Shown: positions 12,525 to 26,900 of the stretch, piece by piece
Layout: each line of letters starts with the position of its first letter
How positions within the stretch are numbered: position 1 is the first letter of the stretch
From: Abelmoschus esculentus
Taxonomy: Eukaryota > Streptophyta > Magnoliopsida > Malvales > Malvaceae
Reading direction: 5' to 3'
NCBI GenBank assembly: GCA_035048815.1
Contig: JAUCBN010000006.1
Span: forward strand, 22,025,001 to 22,089,000
Length of the DNA stretch: 64,000 nucleotides
The notes under the pieces: model-generated
The model's database searches: none
Told to the model about the DNA's origin: nothing
What the model saw: only the letters and a program-made list of their open reading frames with translations
Position numbers and translations under genes: made by a program

Positions 12525-13511
12525 ATGGCAGCGAGTGTTAGCTGGAGCAGAGAAGACGATAAGGCATTCGAAAAGGCGATAGCGACGCATTGGACGGAGA
12601 AAACGGAATCCGAAGAGCAGTGGGAGAAGATTGCTTCAATGGTTCCTAGGAAAAGTCTTGAGGAATTGAAGAAACACTATGAATTACTAGTGGAGGATGT
12701 GTCTGCAATAGAGGCTGGCCATGTTCCACTTCCTTGTTATAAAGGAGAGGAGCCTTTCTCATCTGCTAAAGACCATTTCCATGGAGTTTCCACGGCTGCT
12801 AATCGCGATAGGAGATCCGATTCCGGTTATGGAAACGGCTTCTCGGGGTTGACTGTTGATTCGAGTGGACATGGAGGGAAAGGATGTTCGAGGTCGGACC
12901 AAGAACGAAGGAAAGGAATCCCATGGACTGAAGAAGAGCATAGGTATTCCCTACAACCACTTTTCAATCTGTCAATTGTTAGTACTAAACAGTGTTTGGT
13001 GTCCTTTTGGAGATCTTTTCAAGCCAAATTACATGTGTTATACAGGTTGTTTCTACTTGGTTTAGACAAGTTCGGGAAAGGAGACTGGAGAAGCATTTCG
13101 AGGAACTTCGTGATATCGAGAACTCCGACGCAGGTGGCTAGTCATGCACAAAAGTACTTCATCCGCTTAAATTCGATCAATAGGGAACGGCGACGGTCTA
13201 GCATCCACGACATCACGAGTGTTAACAATGGAGATACGTCTCATCAAGCACCTATCACTGGCCAGCAGGCTACTAACATAAGCCCATCCGGTGGAGTAGC
13301 TATGGGGCAATCAGTGAAGCACAGGACTCAGCCACATTTGCCTGGTATTGGCATGTACGGAGCCCCGGTTGGGCGTCCGATTGCTGCTACGGGGCATATG
13401 GGATCTGCCGTAGGAACTCCGGTAATGCTTCCTCCGGGGCACCATCCCCACTCCCCCTCTTACATTGTCCCGGTTGCTTACCCCATGGCACCACCACCTA
13501 TGCACCAATAA
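12525..13511 (+). CDS. SRM1/DIVARICATA-like MYB transcription factor (two MYB/SANT repeats, SHAQKYF type)
   Basis: Two exons, 12525-12943 and 13046-13511, give 294 residues. A first SANT-like repeat covers about residues 5-58 (VSWSREDDKAF to KKHYELLVEDV). A linker with a basic DQERRKG follows. The second, DNA-binding MYB repeat (about 129-185) has W at GIPWTEEEH and GDWRSIS, then the SHAQKYF signature and RRRSSIHDITSV. This layout is that of Arabidopsis SRM1 and snapdragon DIVARICATA, nuclear factors binding I-box/GATAA-type elements. The C-terminus is rich in Pro, Gly, His and Met. The 102-base intron (12944-13045) splits the second repeat between H and L, and it has no stop codon, so the unspliced frame stays open. 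The exact orthologue in this family is not certain. Confidence 0.9.
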   Translation: MAASVSWSREDDKAFEKAIATHWTEKTESEEQWEKIASMVPRKSLEELKKHYELLVEDVSAIEAGHVPLPCYKGEEPFSSAKDHFHGVSTAANRDRRSDSGYGNGFSGLTVDSSGHGGKGCSRSDQERRKGIPWTEEEHRYSLQPLFNLSIVSTKQCLVSFWRSFQAKLHVLYRLFLLGLDKFGKGDWRSISRNFVISRTPTQVASHAQKYFIRLNSINRERRRSSIHDITSVNNGDTSHQAPITGQQATNISPSGGVAMGQSVKHRTQPHLPGIGMYGAPVGRPIAATGHMGSAVGTPVMLPPGHHPHSPSYIVPVAYPMAPPPMHQ

Positions 13512-14979
13512 AGTTCAAATTCAAGCACCATAACAAAATTATGTGTTTTTTAATATTAAAAATGTAGAAAGCTTTATCAGTGTTGTAGTAGGTCCATGTA
13601 ATATTCGAAACATTATGACAATAGTATTCTTAACGTAATTAGATGATAATGTTTAAAGATAATAGGTTTATCTCATTAAGATTAACCAAACTACCATAAC
13701 TATCAACCATGAACACTTTTAATATTGAATTTACTTGAATACTTTATATTTTTATTAAAAATTAATTATCTAATTAAAATCAAATAAACCCATTTCTTTT
13801 ATTTAATTTGGTTTCTGATTAATTTAATTATTTTTTAATAAAAAATGGGATATACTATACAAAACATGTCCTTAAGCTTTACCATCAGTATGTACAATAT
13901 TTAAAACCATATCAGTTGGATTATGAAAAATATGATACCTAAAAGATATGTTTTGTGTTAATTTAGACACTGCATCTGTCATCTTGGTTCCTTTTCGAAA
14001 GACATGTTAGACGTTAACATTCTAATTACGATTTATGAGAGTTAAGACGTGTTGTAAGATTGAGCTAAGCCTTCCTATTAAAGAATTAGCATTAAGAATT
14101 TACATAATGTTATTTCAGTTTAGTAGGTTAGTTTGATATGATTTTAAATTAATTAAACCCATCAAGTATTTAATTGGTAGTATCTTTTATACCCAACCCA
14201 ATTAAATATATAATTTCAGCCTAAGTACTCAACCCAAAAAATTAAATATACTAAATATGTATTTTACCCTATTTTAAAACATGTCTCAAAATATTATTGT
14301 TACTAACACCTTATAACTCTGTTCATATTTTATAGTATTCATTACTTCAGTTTGATCTTAGGGCAACATCCGGTTACACCAGCCTTGATTAGTGTTTTGA
14401 GTACAAGGGTAAAATGATTTTTAATTAAAAATATAATTAAATCAAAAATTATTTATAAATAATATAAGTTAAAATTGTTATTATTTAAAATTAAAACTAA
14501 ATTATTTAAATATATAAATATAAAAAATTAAATATTTTATTATATAAAATATTTTATCTGCTATATCCCTTTTAACATTAAATGACCAAATTAAAATAAA
14601 ACAAAAAATTTAATGATAATAATAAAGTCATTAAAAGTTTAGCTACCAAATTAAATAACTAATCAAAGTTTAATAACTATTTGTGAACTTTAATCAAATA
14701 AAAGCAATAGAATATAAAATTTTAATCCTGTAAAGGCAATAGAATATAAAAGTTTAATGATAATATTAATAGTTATTATATATTTTATTTTTAAACATAA
14801 ACGAGGAAAACAAAGTAACAAACTGCAACCCTTACCTTCATTGTGGATGACGACCATCAACTATTTGAACATACCATCAGTTTGTTACATGTACAGTTTA
14901 TTATGCATGTAAACTGAATTTCAATGCCATACTCTCGAAAACAAAAGTATAAACCAAGAAATGGCAAGGGTAGACCATA
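13512..14979. other. Intergenic DNA between the MYB gene and the 3' end of CASP
   Basis: AT-rich DNA with no supported coding exon on either strand. It carries the 3' untranslated parts of two converging genes. Short near-repeats of the word gcaatagaatataaaa occur around 14705-14750. Nothing else stands out. Confidence 0.6.
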
Positions 14980-17900
14980 CTAATGTCCGCGAGGGAGGTT
15001 CAGGTTTAGGGTTTTTTCAACGACGAGGGTTTCCTCAGAGCCATGGCTGCATTTTACCAAGAAAAAAAGGTTGAGTCAGATGATTTATGAGTGAACCAGG
15101 CAGAGTGATGATAAAGATTAGGGAACATCATCACCTGAGGTAGCTTAGAGCTGACATTCGGTATAGGCAGGTAAAGACTAGGATATGCAACCCGATTGTG
15201 TAGAAAAATGCAAATGTTCGAGCATACCTTAAAGTGCAAAGGCAACGTTTCATTAGCAAATAAACAAACTAAATAAGTACGGATACATCCACACACATTC
15301 AGACTCGACTCTCGTGTACGATGTGGTCAGTACGACGGTGACCAACAAATCAGTGTTTTTATGTCATATGGTACTACTATATCTTATTTGATGTAACACA
15401 AAAATATACGTATATATGCACAGAAATTCTGCACGTTCACCATCATCAAACAACTCAAAAAAATGGAGTGGGAAGAAGATGGAGGCCTAAAGCAAGCATC
15501 GATCAGGATGCTAGACACCCCAAATCTACCAGCCTGACGACCACCTTTACATATGTGCATACACTCAATGGAACATGCAACTTGCAAGAAAGGGAGCACG
15601 AGATGATTCCAATAAAGAATACGCAGTATATGCAACTAGAAGATGAAACAAAACCATACTTGTTTCCTAGAAGAAAACGTCCGCTGCTGAGTGTGATTCT
15701 GTCTCTGAAGCCCAACTCCTTGTATCTTTGATCCCTCTCCTAGGTAATAAACAAAACCGATTATCAGATCATATCCACAAACAGCATAAACAGAAATATG
15801 ACTGGAATTCAAAGTTTCCATGGATGTAAATGTAACTGGTTTATTTTGATATTCTCGCATAATATACATAAGCTTTACAAGCACAATTCTTCTACACATT
15901 ATACTAGCCTGATAAACATAATTCCCATAGCAACCTAGAAGGGTACATATGAACATATTATCTGAAATCTATCTTGAAATTTACACGGGAAAGAATACTT
16001 GAGCATTTTTCCAAAGAAACTACAGCCATCTGATCATTCATGGCACGCATGATGGAACACATGGCATGAATTAGAATTTGAAGACATGTGATCAAGAAAA
16101 TTTGAACTCATGGAAATCATGTAAATGCAAACAAGCAGCCTGTGGAACACCCACTGAATCTTTCTACTAAAATATTGTACATTTGAAATGAAAGAAGAGC
16201 AAGGAGCTCCGCAGGCCTAAGTTTAAAAATCAAACTAGATCACTTGATATATGTGAATCTAACAGAGCTATACATTCATGAATGGGGCTAACCTTTTTGG
16301 AGAAAGCTGCAAAGGGATTAATATCATCCTCGTATATCTTCTTGTACTTAGATTCAACATCTGAGCTGAAACCAGCTTCAAGATCCTCGGCGTACTGAAA
16401 AATCAACAACAAAATCGGCTTCAAGATACTCTAGGCACTTGATGAGAATTATGGTATGTACTAAAAACAACATACCTTCTTTGATCCTCTAGAAATTACT
16501 TTCTCCTGGTTATAGTCCTGAACATAGCGAATCTTTCCATAAAGTTTAACATTATCAGCTTTTGTTTTCTCCAGTTCTGTCGCTAGCTCCCCTATCTTCT
16601 CCTTTAATTGCCTTATTTCCTATAAGATATGGAGCATTCAAAAATGTTATTTTGAAGAAACCAAAAATGGCATATAAAAAAATTCAATTGAATAAAAAAT
16701 GCAACTAAGTGCAGAAAGGTAACACCATACTTCCTCAGTTTCCCGCAATCGTGCCCTAAATCGATCACGCTGATTGCATATCACCTTCAGCATTGAGCTT
16801 TGGTCTTGATCTGAGGAAACTTGTCTGTGATCCGTGTTCTGTTCCACAATAGGATTTGAATTAATAAATCATAACTCATTGTGAAAAGTGAATTATTTCA
16901 CTTGCAAAACGTATCCTGTATTTACGGTCCACGATATCAAGAATTAAAATGCAAAACCTAACATCACTAGTCAGAAACATAATTCGTTCAACAACATTAC
17001 CTCCATATGTTCCCCTGCAGTCTCAACAGGCAAATCAATGCCGCACTCAATGAATACGTGGCACATAGGGCCCTAAATTTTTTCCTAACCTAACATTTAA
17101 GTGAAGAAACTCAGAAAGTATTGCTAGCCGATACTTCCATGCATTTAAATTTTCAGTTAAAAACATCTTGACAGAGGATTCTTTATCTCAGTAACTATCC
17201 CTTGCCTCCCTCACACACACACACACACCAAAAAAAAAAAACATATATAGGAAGCAAATGCTTAAGAACAAATCTGATAAAATTCCATAAACCATATACA
17301 CTTTGAGGATCAAGTTCCCTCGTAATTATAACTCAATCTGGAAAATTTGACTATAAGTTCAATGCACATGTAAAAAATATAAAGGCAAAATAGTGGAGTT
17401 AAGTTCCTATTTATTTGATACAAATTAAATTATATTTTAGAGGTTATAAATTGTGGTAATTTATACACAGTGTAACAAACAAGAGCAAATATACCTCAGA
17501 AATTTCATTCCCTCCACTCTCAGAAAGATCCCAATCATCAAAAAGAGTCTCTTTCCTTTCTTTGGAACTATAACCCTGCATTAAACAAAGAAAGATTGTG
17601 ATGAAAATGAATGGCTGCAGTATGCAAGACTTATATCATCTAAAAATTGTTAAGTCGAGTTCAAGTCCAACATCATGAAACGGAAGGAGCAACATAGAGA
17701 AACTGATAATTTCAATCTTTCGTTGTTAAGATAATTCACAAATCTACGGCAGCCAGTGAGTTGTCTAAGTAAAATGCTGTAAGAAAACAATGAAGTTGGT
17801 CAAAACAGTCATTTTCTGAATCTCGAAAGAAACTAGTCCAAACCTTTAATATGTCATCTTCTAACCTCTGTATCAACTTTTGTAGTTCATGAACCTTTCC

Positions 17901-20900
17901 TGTGAGTTCTACTATTTTGCCTTCGGCTGTTTCCAGCAAAGATGTTTTCTCGGAAAGTTTGACCTGAAAACCAGCAAAAGATACATGAGCACATCTAATA
18001 CATGATAATTAAAACACATCAAAAGCATTAAAATCTAACAAACATCCAAAATTTTCTGAAGTGTGATAAGTGCAGTAATAAACAGGATATTGACTTCTGT
18101 ATAATTTCATCTAGACAAGATCTAAATACTATTCACATGTACTATTGTTGGAGAAAATTGGGAAAAAGAAAAACTAGGAAGCAAAGCATCAAAAAACAGT
18201 TCATACCTTCAGCTGTGTGAGTTCATGTTCCATTTTCTTATTTTTATCGAGAAGAAGAGACTCCATTTTACTCATCTCTTCTCCACTGGTAGCTGCTTCC
18301 CAATCTTCAGTCTCAATTGAATTATAACCCACTGCCTATACATGCAACAACGAGAGATATTGAGAAGCTATCAAGCGTGAAGAAACAAGAAAATACTAAC
18401 ATAATGTCAGTCACAGAATAGATACATGTGTAAACTTCAACAACTAGGGAGCAACACAAAAATAAAATAATTATCTTTGGCTTGATTAAAAAATTTAAAA
18501 CATAATCAACAGACTTTGGCTTGAAAAAAACAACATAGCAGGTATCATTTTAGCTTCAGAAAACTTGATTGCATGAAATTATTAATTTTGTCAGCTAACG
18601 AAAAGTAATTAGTCCATGGATATCTATATAAAAAAGAAACCCTTAAAGGATGATTGTACCTGCAAGATTTTCACTTTCTTGCGCAAATCATCAACCATTT
18701 TTTCTGTTGGCCTTGTTTGTAGTTCTTTCTTCATCTCCTCAAGAGCAACTTCCTAATTTGCATATAAGAAGAGGGAAAGGAAATATAAAGGGGACAAGTC
18801 CCTTCTTAAAAAAAAAATCATTTCAACAAATGTAGAACCAATACAGAGACAAAAAGAAGCGACTCAAGAATATCAATAAAGACACAAAATTCATGGAATA
18901 AAGCACCATGGAGGAATTCTACAAGCTCAGTGAAAGCTGATATAATCAAATAATTATGGTTTGATTAAACCCATAATAATAAGTAATATGTTAAGTACCA
19001 AATCATAAAAATTATTTGAAAATGAATAGACTAGACTTTTAAGGGGCAAATTGCACTCAGACCCTACGTGGTGTTGTTCTTAACGTTAACATTTTCATTC
19101 TGCCATTATGGGTAGTTACAGTGTTGAGTGTGAGGGAAAAAATTACCATAAAAGCGCAAAATCATGGAAATAATTTTTCAATGAATAGACTGCAGATTTT
19201 AAAGGGAAAATTGCACTTAAAACACATGTGGTTTTGTTCTTAACATTTAACACCTATGGTTTCATTCTGTTATCAAAAGTAGTTACACCGTTGGGTGTGA
19301 TGGGGAAAAATGCTTCAAATGACGTCAAGTACCATGAGAAATACTACAAAGTGTTTAATACAGTAACTAAATTGAAACCAAAGGGCATAATTTCCCAACT
19401 GTTAGAGACTGGGGAGAAAAGTAACTACATGTTGCTTGATTGGATGAATAAAAATAGCAATAAGATTTGTACCTTTTCACTGAGCGATGCTTTCAACTTC
19501 TTTACCTCGTTCACATGTTGTACTCGTTCATTGGACAAGGTAGTTTCAATATTGTGAAGTTCCGTATTCAGCTCCGAGATTATCTTTTCTTTGGCACTTA
19601 GGGAGTTTTCAAGTATTGTATTTGAATCTACATCACTGTGTCCAAGAAATGATCAATTGAGGGAAACTCATTGCAAAAATAACATGAAAAATGTAGAAAA
19701 CTGGATGAAGACATGGAGAAATGAACTATCCTCATTGTTCACATACCACCTATGGAACAAGTTTAGACCAGCTTATATGGCAATTATGTGAAGTAGAGTC
19801 AAGAAAACAATTCTTGTGGAAATAATACCTCATTAACATACAACATATTTACTTCACATCAAACGATGTTCATAAATGGAAACTTGACATTTCAAAGTCC
19901 ACACAAAATGTTTATGCAGACAGCTCTCAAAGGTAAAGCTTAGGAGATTCAAGTATACTTAGATATACAATGAACCGAAAAAGGAAGAAGCGAGAAAGAA
20001 GTTGGAGGTATAGGATATGTGGTTCGAGGAAAGTCAAAAAAGCTTATCCAGATCAAGTAATATATACTGAGAAACTAAAGAGTAGGCCCAGACCAAAAGG
20101 CTTAAGTGGCCAGCTTTTGCCAGTTACATTGGCAACACTGCAACCGAAAAACAATGTCTCTACAGCATGTTTGTGTATTTATGACTACCTACAAATGCAC
20201 ATAAATTCTAGTCCCAATAACAATCTAAATGCCACACTTTTACATGACATGTAAAAACTATGTAAAGTATAAAAGATATAATCAAAGGATTGCACATTTT
20301 CACAGATATTAAAGCCTAAAGTTATAGAAATTCTGGAACCAGAGTACTTTACCTTCTCTTGTTTTCAGACTCTTCATTTGCTGACTGCAGTTGTGAGCGC
20401 AAAAGCCCCTGCATAGCATCCAGTTACTAACATGGAACATCAAACTGATGGAGGGTTATAAACCAATTAACAAAAAAAAAAAATTAATGCTTGCAAGCTT
20501 TTACCCTATGTTTATTCAAGTCAATAATGGAAAAGATAGTAAAGTGAAAAATGATATTGTATTTCTTTGTTTGGATATCTAAAATGATCAAGGGAATGGA
20601 ATGGAAGGATTGATCACAACCTTTGTTTGGTTAAGTCGTAAAAAGCAGAGAAAATGTAATATTATACTATTTTTCCAATTATACCCTTCCAAAAAAAAAT
20701 AAACTTTCACGTATCAGCTGAATATTTTGAAATTAATTATTTTAAGTAAATTTAAAAATTTTAAATAAAAATATTATTTTATAATTAACAACCTTCATTT
20801 GGTTAAGTGGTAAACAAAGGAGAGGAAATGACATATTATACTATTTTTTTCAATTATACCCTTCCAAACTAAAACTAATTTTTTACTATCAACAGAATAA

Positions 20901-23900
20901 TTTTGACATTAATTATTTGAAGTAATATTAAAAATTAAAGAAAAATTTAATTAAAAATATCATTTTATAATTAATACAAAATGGGGTTGTTCTACCATGA
21001 GGCACCTAGAGTGCGGCTAAAATGAGGCAGACTCCTACACAAATTTATACCTAAGGCAATATCTAACCTAAATTCTTACCCAAATGGTAAGAGTTTAAGT
21101 TATAACATAATTTTTTATTCAATTGGTAAGAATTTCGATTCTACCTAAATTATCACCTAGGTGGTAAAAATTTGTGATTCTTACCTAGTTAGTAAGAATT
21201 CTGATTTTACCTAAATTATTATCTAGTCTTACATAAATTCTTAAGTAAAAATTTATGTTGGCCGCATTTTAGCCGCACCCTAAGGTTGCCACACCTTAGC
21301 CTTTCCCACAAAAAAATTTCAAAAATAAATTTGAATAATAATTTTCCTCTTATAATTCTATGTTCAGTCATTTTCTTCATTTGAAAATTTTGTTTATAAA
21401 TTCAAAAAATTACTTTATCATATATTTAACTAAAAATAGGAATTTATTTACTACTAATAAAGAAATTAATTTTTCATTTAGTGGCATAAAATTTAAATGT
21501 ACGGTTAATAATAAAATTAAATATTAAAATAATTCTTTAGAAAAATAAATTATAATAATAAGGTTATAAAAGTCATTTTATATTTTAAAAAATCCATACC
21601 TTTCCTTTCAGTTCAAATCAACCCTAATTTGGAGTAATTAGAAAATAAAACTTCAAAAGAAAATGGAGAGTTTAGAATCCGTTCCTTTATTCTATTTTAA
21701 TTAGTCCCCAAATATAGTATTAATATGCTGCAATGACTATGTCAACAGAACCAGCCACAGTAAATACCAGAATAATAACTGCAAGCATGACCTACTTGAC
21801 ATAAGTAGCACAATGCAAAATTGAAGCATTTAAAGACTGATTGGAAGCCACATAGCTCCAAGTTGGAGAAAGGTAGTTGTGGCCCTTTATTTACAACTAG
21901 GTCAGTGTTGATGGGCCTATGCAACTATACTCCCCTCTGCTATCATATTCACTGATGTATGAATTATCTACAAATTAATATCTTAAACAGATGACATGCT
22001 CATTGCATCAAAATAAGCTAATTTATCATATTTTCAATTTACCTTCTCTCTCTCTAGACTAAAAAGCCGGGTTTGGGCTCGCTCTACTTCATCCATCAAA
22101 AGGGTAACCTCAGACTGCTTTGCTGCCCTATCTTCCTCTGTGTTGTTGAAGACAATGTAACAGAAGAAAAGGCAGATAGTGATCAGGGAAAACGTAAGAA
22201 AAAAAAGAGAAAACAATTCTTTGATAATTAATTGAGTCAGATAACAGAATTGTATCACAAAACACTCAGCTCAGCATATAGCACCTGACTGAGCACGAAG
22301 TTCAAACAGCTGACTTTGTGCAAGTTCATGCAGTTTTTGCATATTTAATACACTCTCTTTAGCTTGCCGTAACTGATCTTGCAAAGATTGCTCCCTGCAT
22401 GAAGTAGATAATTTATACATCAGTGAATATAATAGCAGAAGTAAAAGAACAAGTTCATTAAGAGAGCTATTTACACCAAATGTAGTCAGTACCGTACAAG
22501 TAGACGTACCTTTTTTTTTCTCTTGGTAGTCATAAATAGTGGTACGGTTTGTTTAGGTGTACCATTTTGGTTTTATCATTATTTTATATAATATTTTCAT
22601 ATTCAATATACATAATGCAAATATACCTCAATTACATACATACAAATATATTTATATTAAAAGTTAAATCATAAAAGAATTAGTTAAATTGAACTTAATT
22701 ACATGATTATATTTGTTTTTAAATGTATGTAAAAAATAAAAAAGAGACAAAAAACAAAATAAAAAGAATAATTGGTTTAATATATTAAATACTTGTACCA
22801 ATCGTTATGGGCCGGTATGCACCAATACATGCCAATATCGACCAAAATGGACTGAATCAGACTGAAATTTTTACCAGAATGGAACATAAACTACTTGATA
22901 ACGATTTAAGACTGGTATGGCTGGTAAGCCAATACCGGTATGGTATTGACTACCATGATTTACACACCAACTATTGTTATTAGAATTCAGGAGCAATTTG
23001 CAGTTACATGCTAATTACTGTGCATAAGCAAGGGAATATCTCAGGAAACAGACAGGAATATCGAACAGCCAAACCACTAGGAGCAAAAGATACCTGTCCT
23101 TCAAGACTTCTAGTGTTTTCTGGTTCTCTTCTGCTAAACTGCGCTGCTTCATCTCCACAATTTCTTTTACTTTTTCCTCCATCTGAATGCATAACCAAGA
23201 TTAACCATTCAGATGTATACTTCAAAGAAATTTAACTGAAGAGTTGAAAAACTATAGATTAGGAAAATTGTAGAGAGAATGCACCTGAAATAACTGTATG
23301 AATAAGAATAATGGAAGCTTGCCAGAATATTTCATAAGATTATTCACAACAAATTTCTACCATGAACCCCAATCATTGAACCAAGAATTAGCAAGCAGTA
23401 GGCTCTTATGTATGCATCTTAAATCAAGTTTATAACTGAATATCAGAAGTTAATTGTTATAATAACTTTCGTGCAGAACAGATGATTCGATGTATTACTT
23501 TCTGGACTCAATACAAGATAATATCTCAATTCTCAAGGCAATTTAACTAAATCGATGGTTGAACTTCAATGTTGATAATACAAGGCAACATCCAAAACAA
23601 TCTCTATTTTCATTCTTCTAAAAATAAGGTAAGCAACCATGCAACATACATGAGATGCCACAGCAGTATTTAGAAAATAATTTAACTTCTTGAAAAAAAA
23701 ATAAGCGCAATTGTAACAGGCATACAATATGTGCTAAATCTCCCTACAGTAGCTGAACCAAAAGACTCATGTTGACCCCTACAGAGAACCATAAATGGGG
23801 AACTCATGCAACAAAATCAACTAGAAGACAGATAAAAATCAATGTCACAAATAATTAACCAACAACACATCACATATTTGAAGCGTATATAATGATTAGA

Positions 23901-26900
23901 GATGTTACTAGATAAAGCCTAAAGGAAAGACTATTCCCATCCCATGAAATGCACCATTTGTCAAATTTTATGTTGCTTGATCATTAACTTTAGTTTCAAA
24001 GTAGCAAAAAACTTCTCAATGCCAACAACTGAAATAAAGATGTAGAATAAAGAGGAAAAGAGCCAAAATTTTATATTCCCAGTTCACAGGACTAGTTTAA
24101 GATTATGATAAAAAAGAAAAAGGAAGTGCAACACTACGTTACTGAAATTACATTATTGTCAGAAAACTAAGCACTGTTAACCTGTTGCTCTAATTGGCGA
24201 TTTCGTTCTTCAAGTCTTCTTATTGTTGCCTGCTGGTTTTTTAAGTGCATTGCTTCTGTTCTGAACTCTTCAAGTTCAACTTTCATCTTCCGGTTCTCAG
24301 ATTCCAATTCAGAAATTTTTAGATCTTGTTCCTGAAGAGAAATGTGAACCCAATGAAACAAGTATACAGTAAATGAATAAATACATAGAAAGAATACTTT
24401 TTCTAGGAAGACCTGGAGCTACATATAAAGAAAGTAGAGAAGGCCATATGTAATAATGATAGGCATTTTTTCTGTCAATGTTTTTATAGTTTTCAAGTAA
24501 CATGTTATCAGAATCATACTTTCATTCTAGGAATACAAAATCCGTCCCAGTTAAAATTTAAAAAAGAAAATATCAAAATTAAATAAAATGTTATTTGTCT
24601 CATGTTCTGAACTATTTCTCATTCAATTCAGCTTGAGTTTTCTGTAGGCCAATTGCTAGAAGCTGATCCCAGCAAGAGTTTTACCCAAATTAAAATCAAT
24701 CTCAAATGACAGCAGTTGAGTTCATATTTCATAATAAGCAGAATACCGGTTGCAGAAACATAAATATGAGAAATGGCAACCATAAACACTGTTGTTAGCT
24801 GTAACCCCGAGTGTAATGGCTACTGACTCACGGTGCATATCAAGGCTAACATTAAATACACTGGCTTCAGATTTTTCATCAGGAAAAAGTTATTTATCAT
24901 TTCAACCATTTTCCTCTTCCACTCTAATGAAACAATATTTTTTATGTTAATAAATCAAATGTTATTTGAGAACATTTGCATACAGTTGCATAATTAGTCA
25001 CCAAAATTCTACCCCGGGATTACTTTATTTGAATCCAAAAAGTGTATAATCATTGTTTGGTCCTTACTGTTACTACCATCTAATACAAATAAATCATTGG
25101 GTAATGTCAAAGAAGTCCAATCAATTTAAAACGAAATTTAGGCGGGCATACAACTGATAGAATGCAAAATTTATTGGGATCTCATTAACGGAAGTACAAT
25201 ATATCAGAGCTAATACTTACAGAAATCGAAGCAAGAGCAGGATACGGATCAGGAGCCTCATAAAGCTTTTGGTAGATGTTCAGAAAAGCATTCTCACCAA
25301 ATTTTGCTCTCTTGGTAAGATTATCAACTTCTTCTTGGTAACCCTTAAGTAAGGAATTAAATAAGCTTAATTTTTCCTCAGGTGATGCTTTCTTGAAATC
25401 TGTTCAAGATGAGAAACAATGACTTTGACTAAGGCATTTCTCTATACAGAGTAAACTGTTAAAACTTAAATAAAAGGAAACATAAGAGGACACATTTTTC
25501 AACTAGTCTAATTTTCATAGTAACAAACAACCAGAATTAGGTTTTTCTGTTTTTTATATTATTAGAATTACTCTCGCAACCTTCTATTCCCTCTCAGCCT
25601 TCTATTCCTACTGTGCTCCTCAGAAAATCAACCAACAATATGGAAAAATATTAGCAGTTTAGCCTTTGATAGGGATTTAAACACTTGAGGTTTCGGCACT
25701 CATGTCCAGTTTTGACTATAAATACCTATAAAATAGAATGCCAACTCATCTGTATTTGATATTAGAAAACCACGAGGTGACCCTATATCCTTGTAAAGAA
25801 AACTGCACAGAGTGTTAATTATTACTGTGCACACATGGCATACATGTTGGAAAAAACAATACCTCTTGTGCTCTCAGCAAGCTTCCGTCTGTTTTTCTGG
25901 CTGTTTTCTTGATTTTCAGCTATTCTGAGTCCTTGTTCATCAAGCACACTTTTCTCCTTTTCCAAATCAAATTCTGCGAAAGAAAAAAAATAAGGAAATT
26001 GATACCCATCCCAAAAATTATTAGTTTCCTACATGATTATGCTAGCACAATGTCATGTATATTGCACATGAATTAATGTTGTTACCAAATAGTTGTTCGA
26101 TTATATCTTTCCATTATAAAAAGGTACGCTTTAATTTATAAATGATTTAACAGAACAATAAAAATAAGCAAGGCAATGGACATAAAGTGAAACAAAAAAC
26201 ATCATAAATTGTGGAATTCACAAAGAATTCAAATCTCGTCAATTATGCCAGTAAACTACCCCAACAAACAGGAACGAGGGTATGCTCATGTTTGTTCTTT
26301 AATTTTAACCGAACTAATGAACGAATACAAACAACTAAACAAACATATTCTTGTTTGGGTTCGTTTGTTAAGGAATGTAGCTTGTCCGTGTTTCATGTCC
26401 GTTTGTTAAACGGACATAAAAGAACATATGTAAATAAATTTGAACGAACATAAACGAATTGATATATACAGATAAATTTATTTTTTTTTAAAATATAATA
26501 CTTTTGTTATAAAAAAATAACAAATATAAATAGATATATGAATAAATTCAAATGAACATAAATGAACAAACGGATTAACGAATGTTCATAAACATAAATG
26601 AACAAAGAGTTCTTTGTTAGTGTCCGTCCACTTATTTAAATGAATAAAAAAATTTATTCACGTTTGTTTAATCAAACTTCCTATCATACGGTTCAATCAC
26701 TCTAATTAGATATTAGAGTCTCTATTTATATTTCTTTTAAAAATATTACGCAAGAGCAATTAATAATATAAAACAGTCTAAACCAATCAAAATTCTTTTC
26801 CTAATCATCTTCTTTGGAGTCATCCTCAATGCAGATAAAAAATTGCACAACCTTGAAAATTAGCATTACTCAACTTCCATCTTCCACACTTTCTCCCTTC

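Noticed and set aside
15384..15956. Several open frames on both strands near the CASP 3' end
   Set aside because: They run across CASP exon 15739-15660 and its introns in other frames or without splicing. Only the 80-base exon is conserved.
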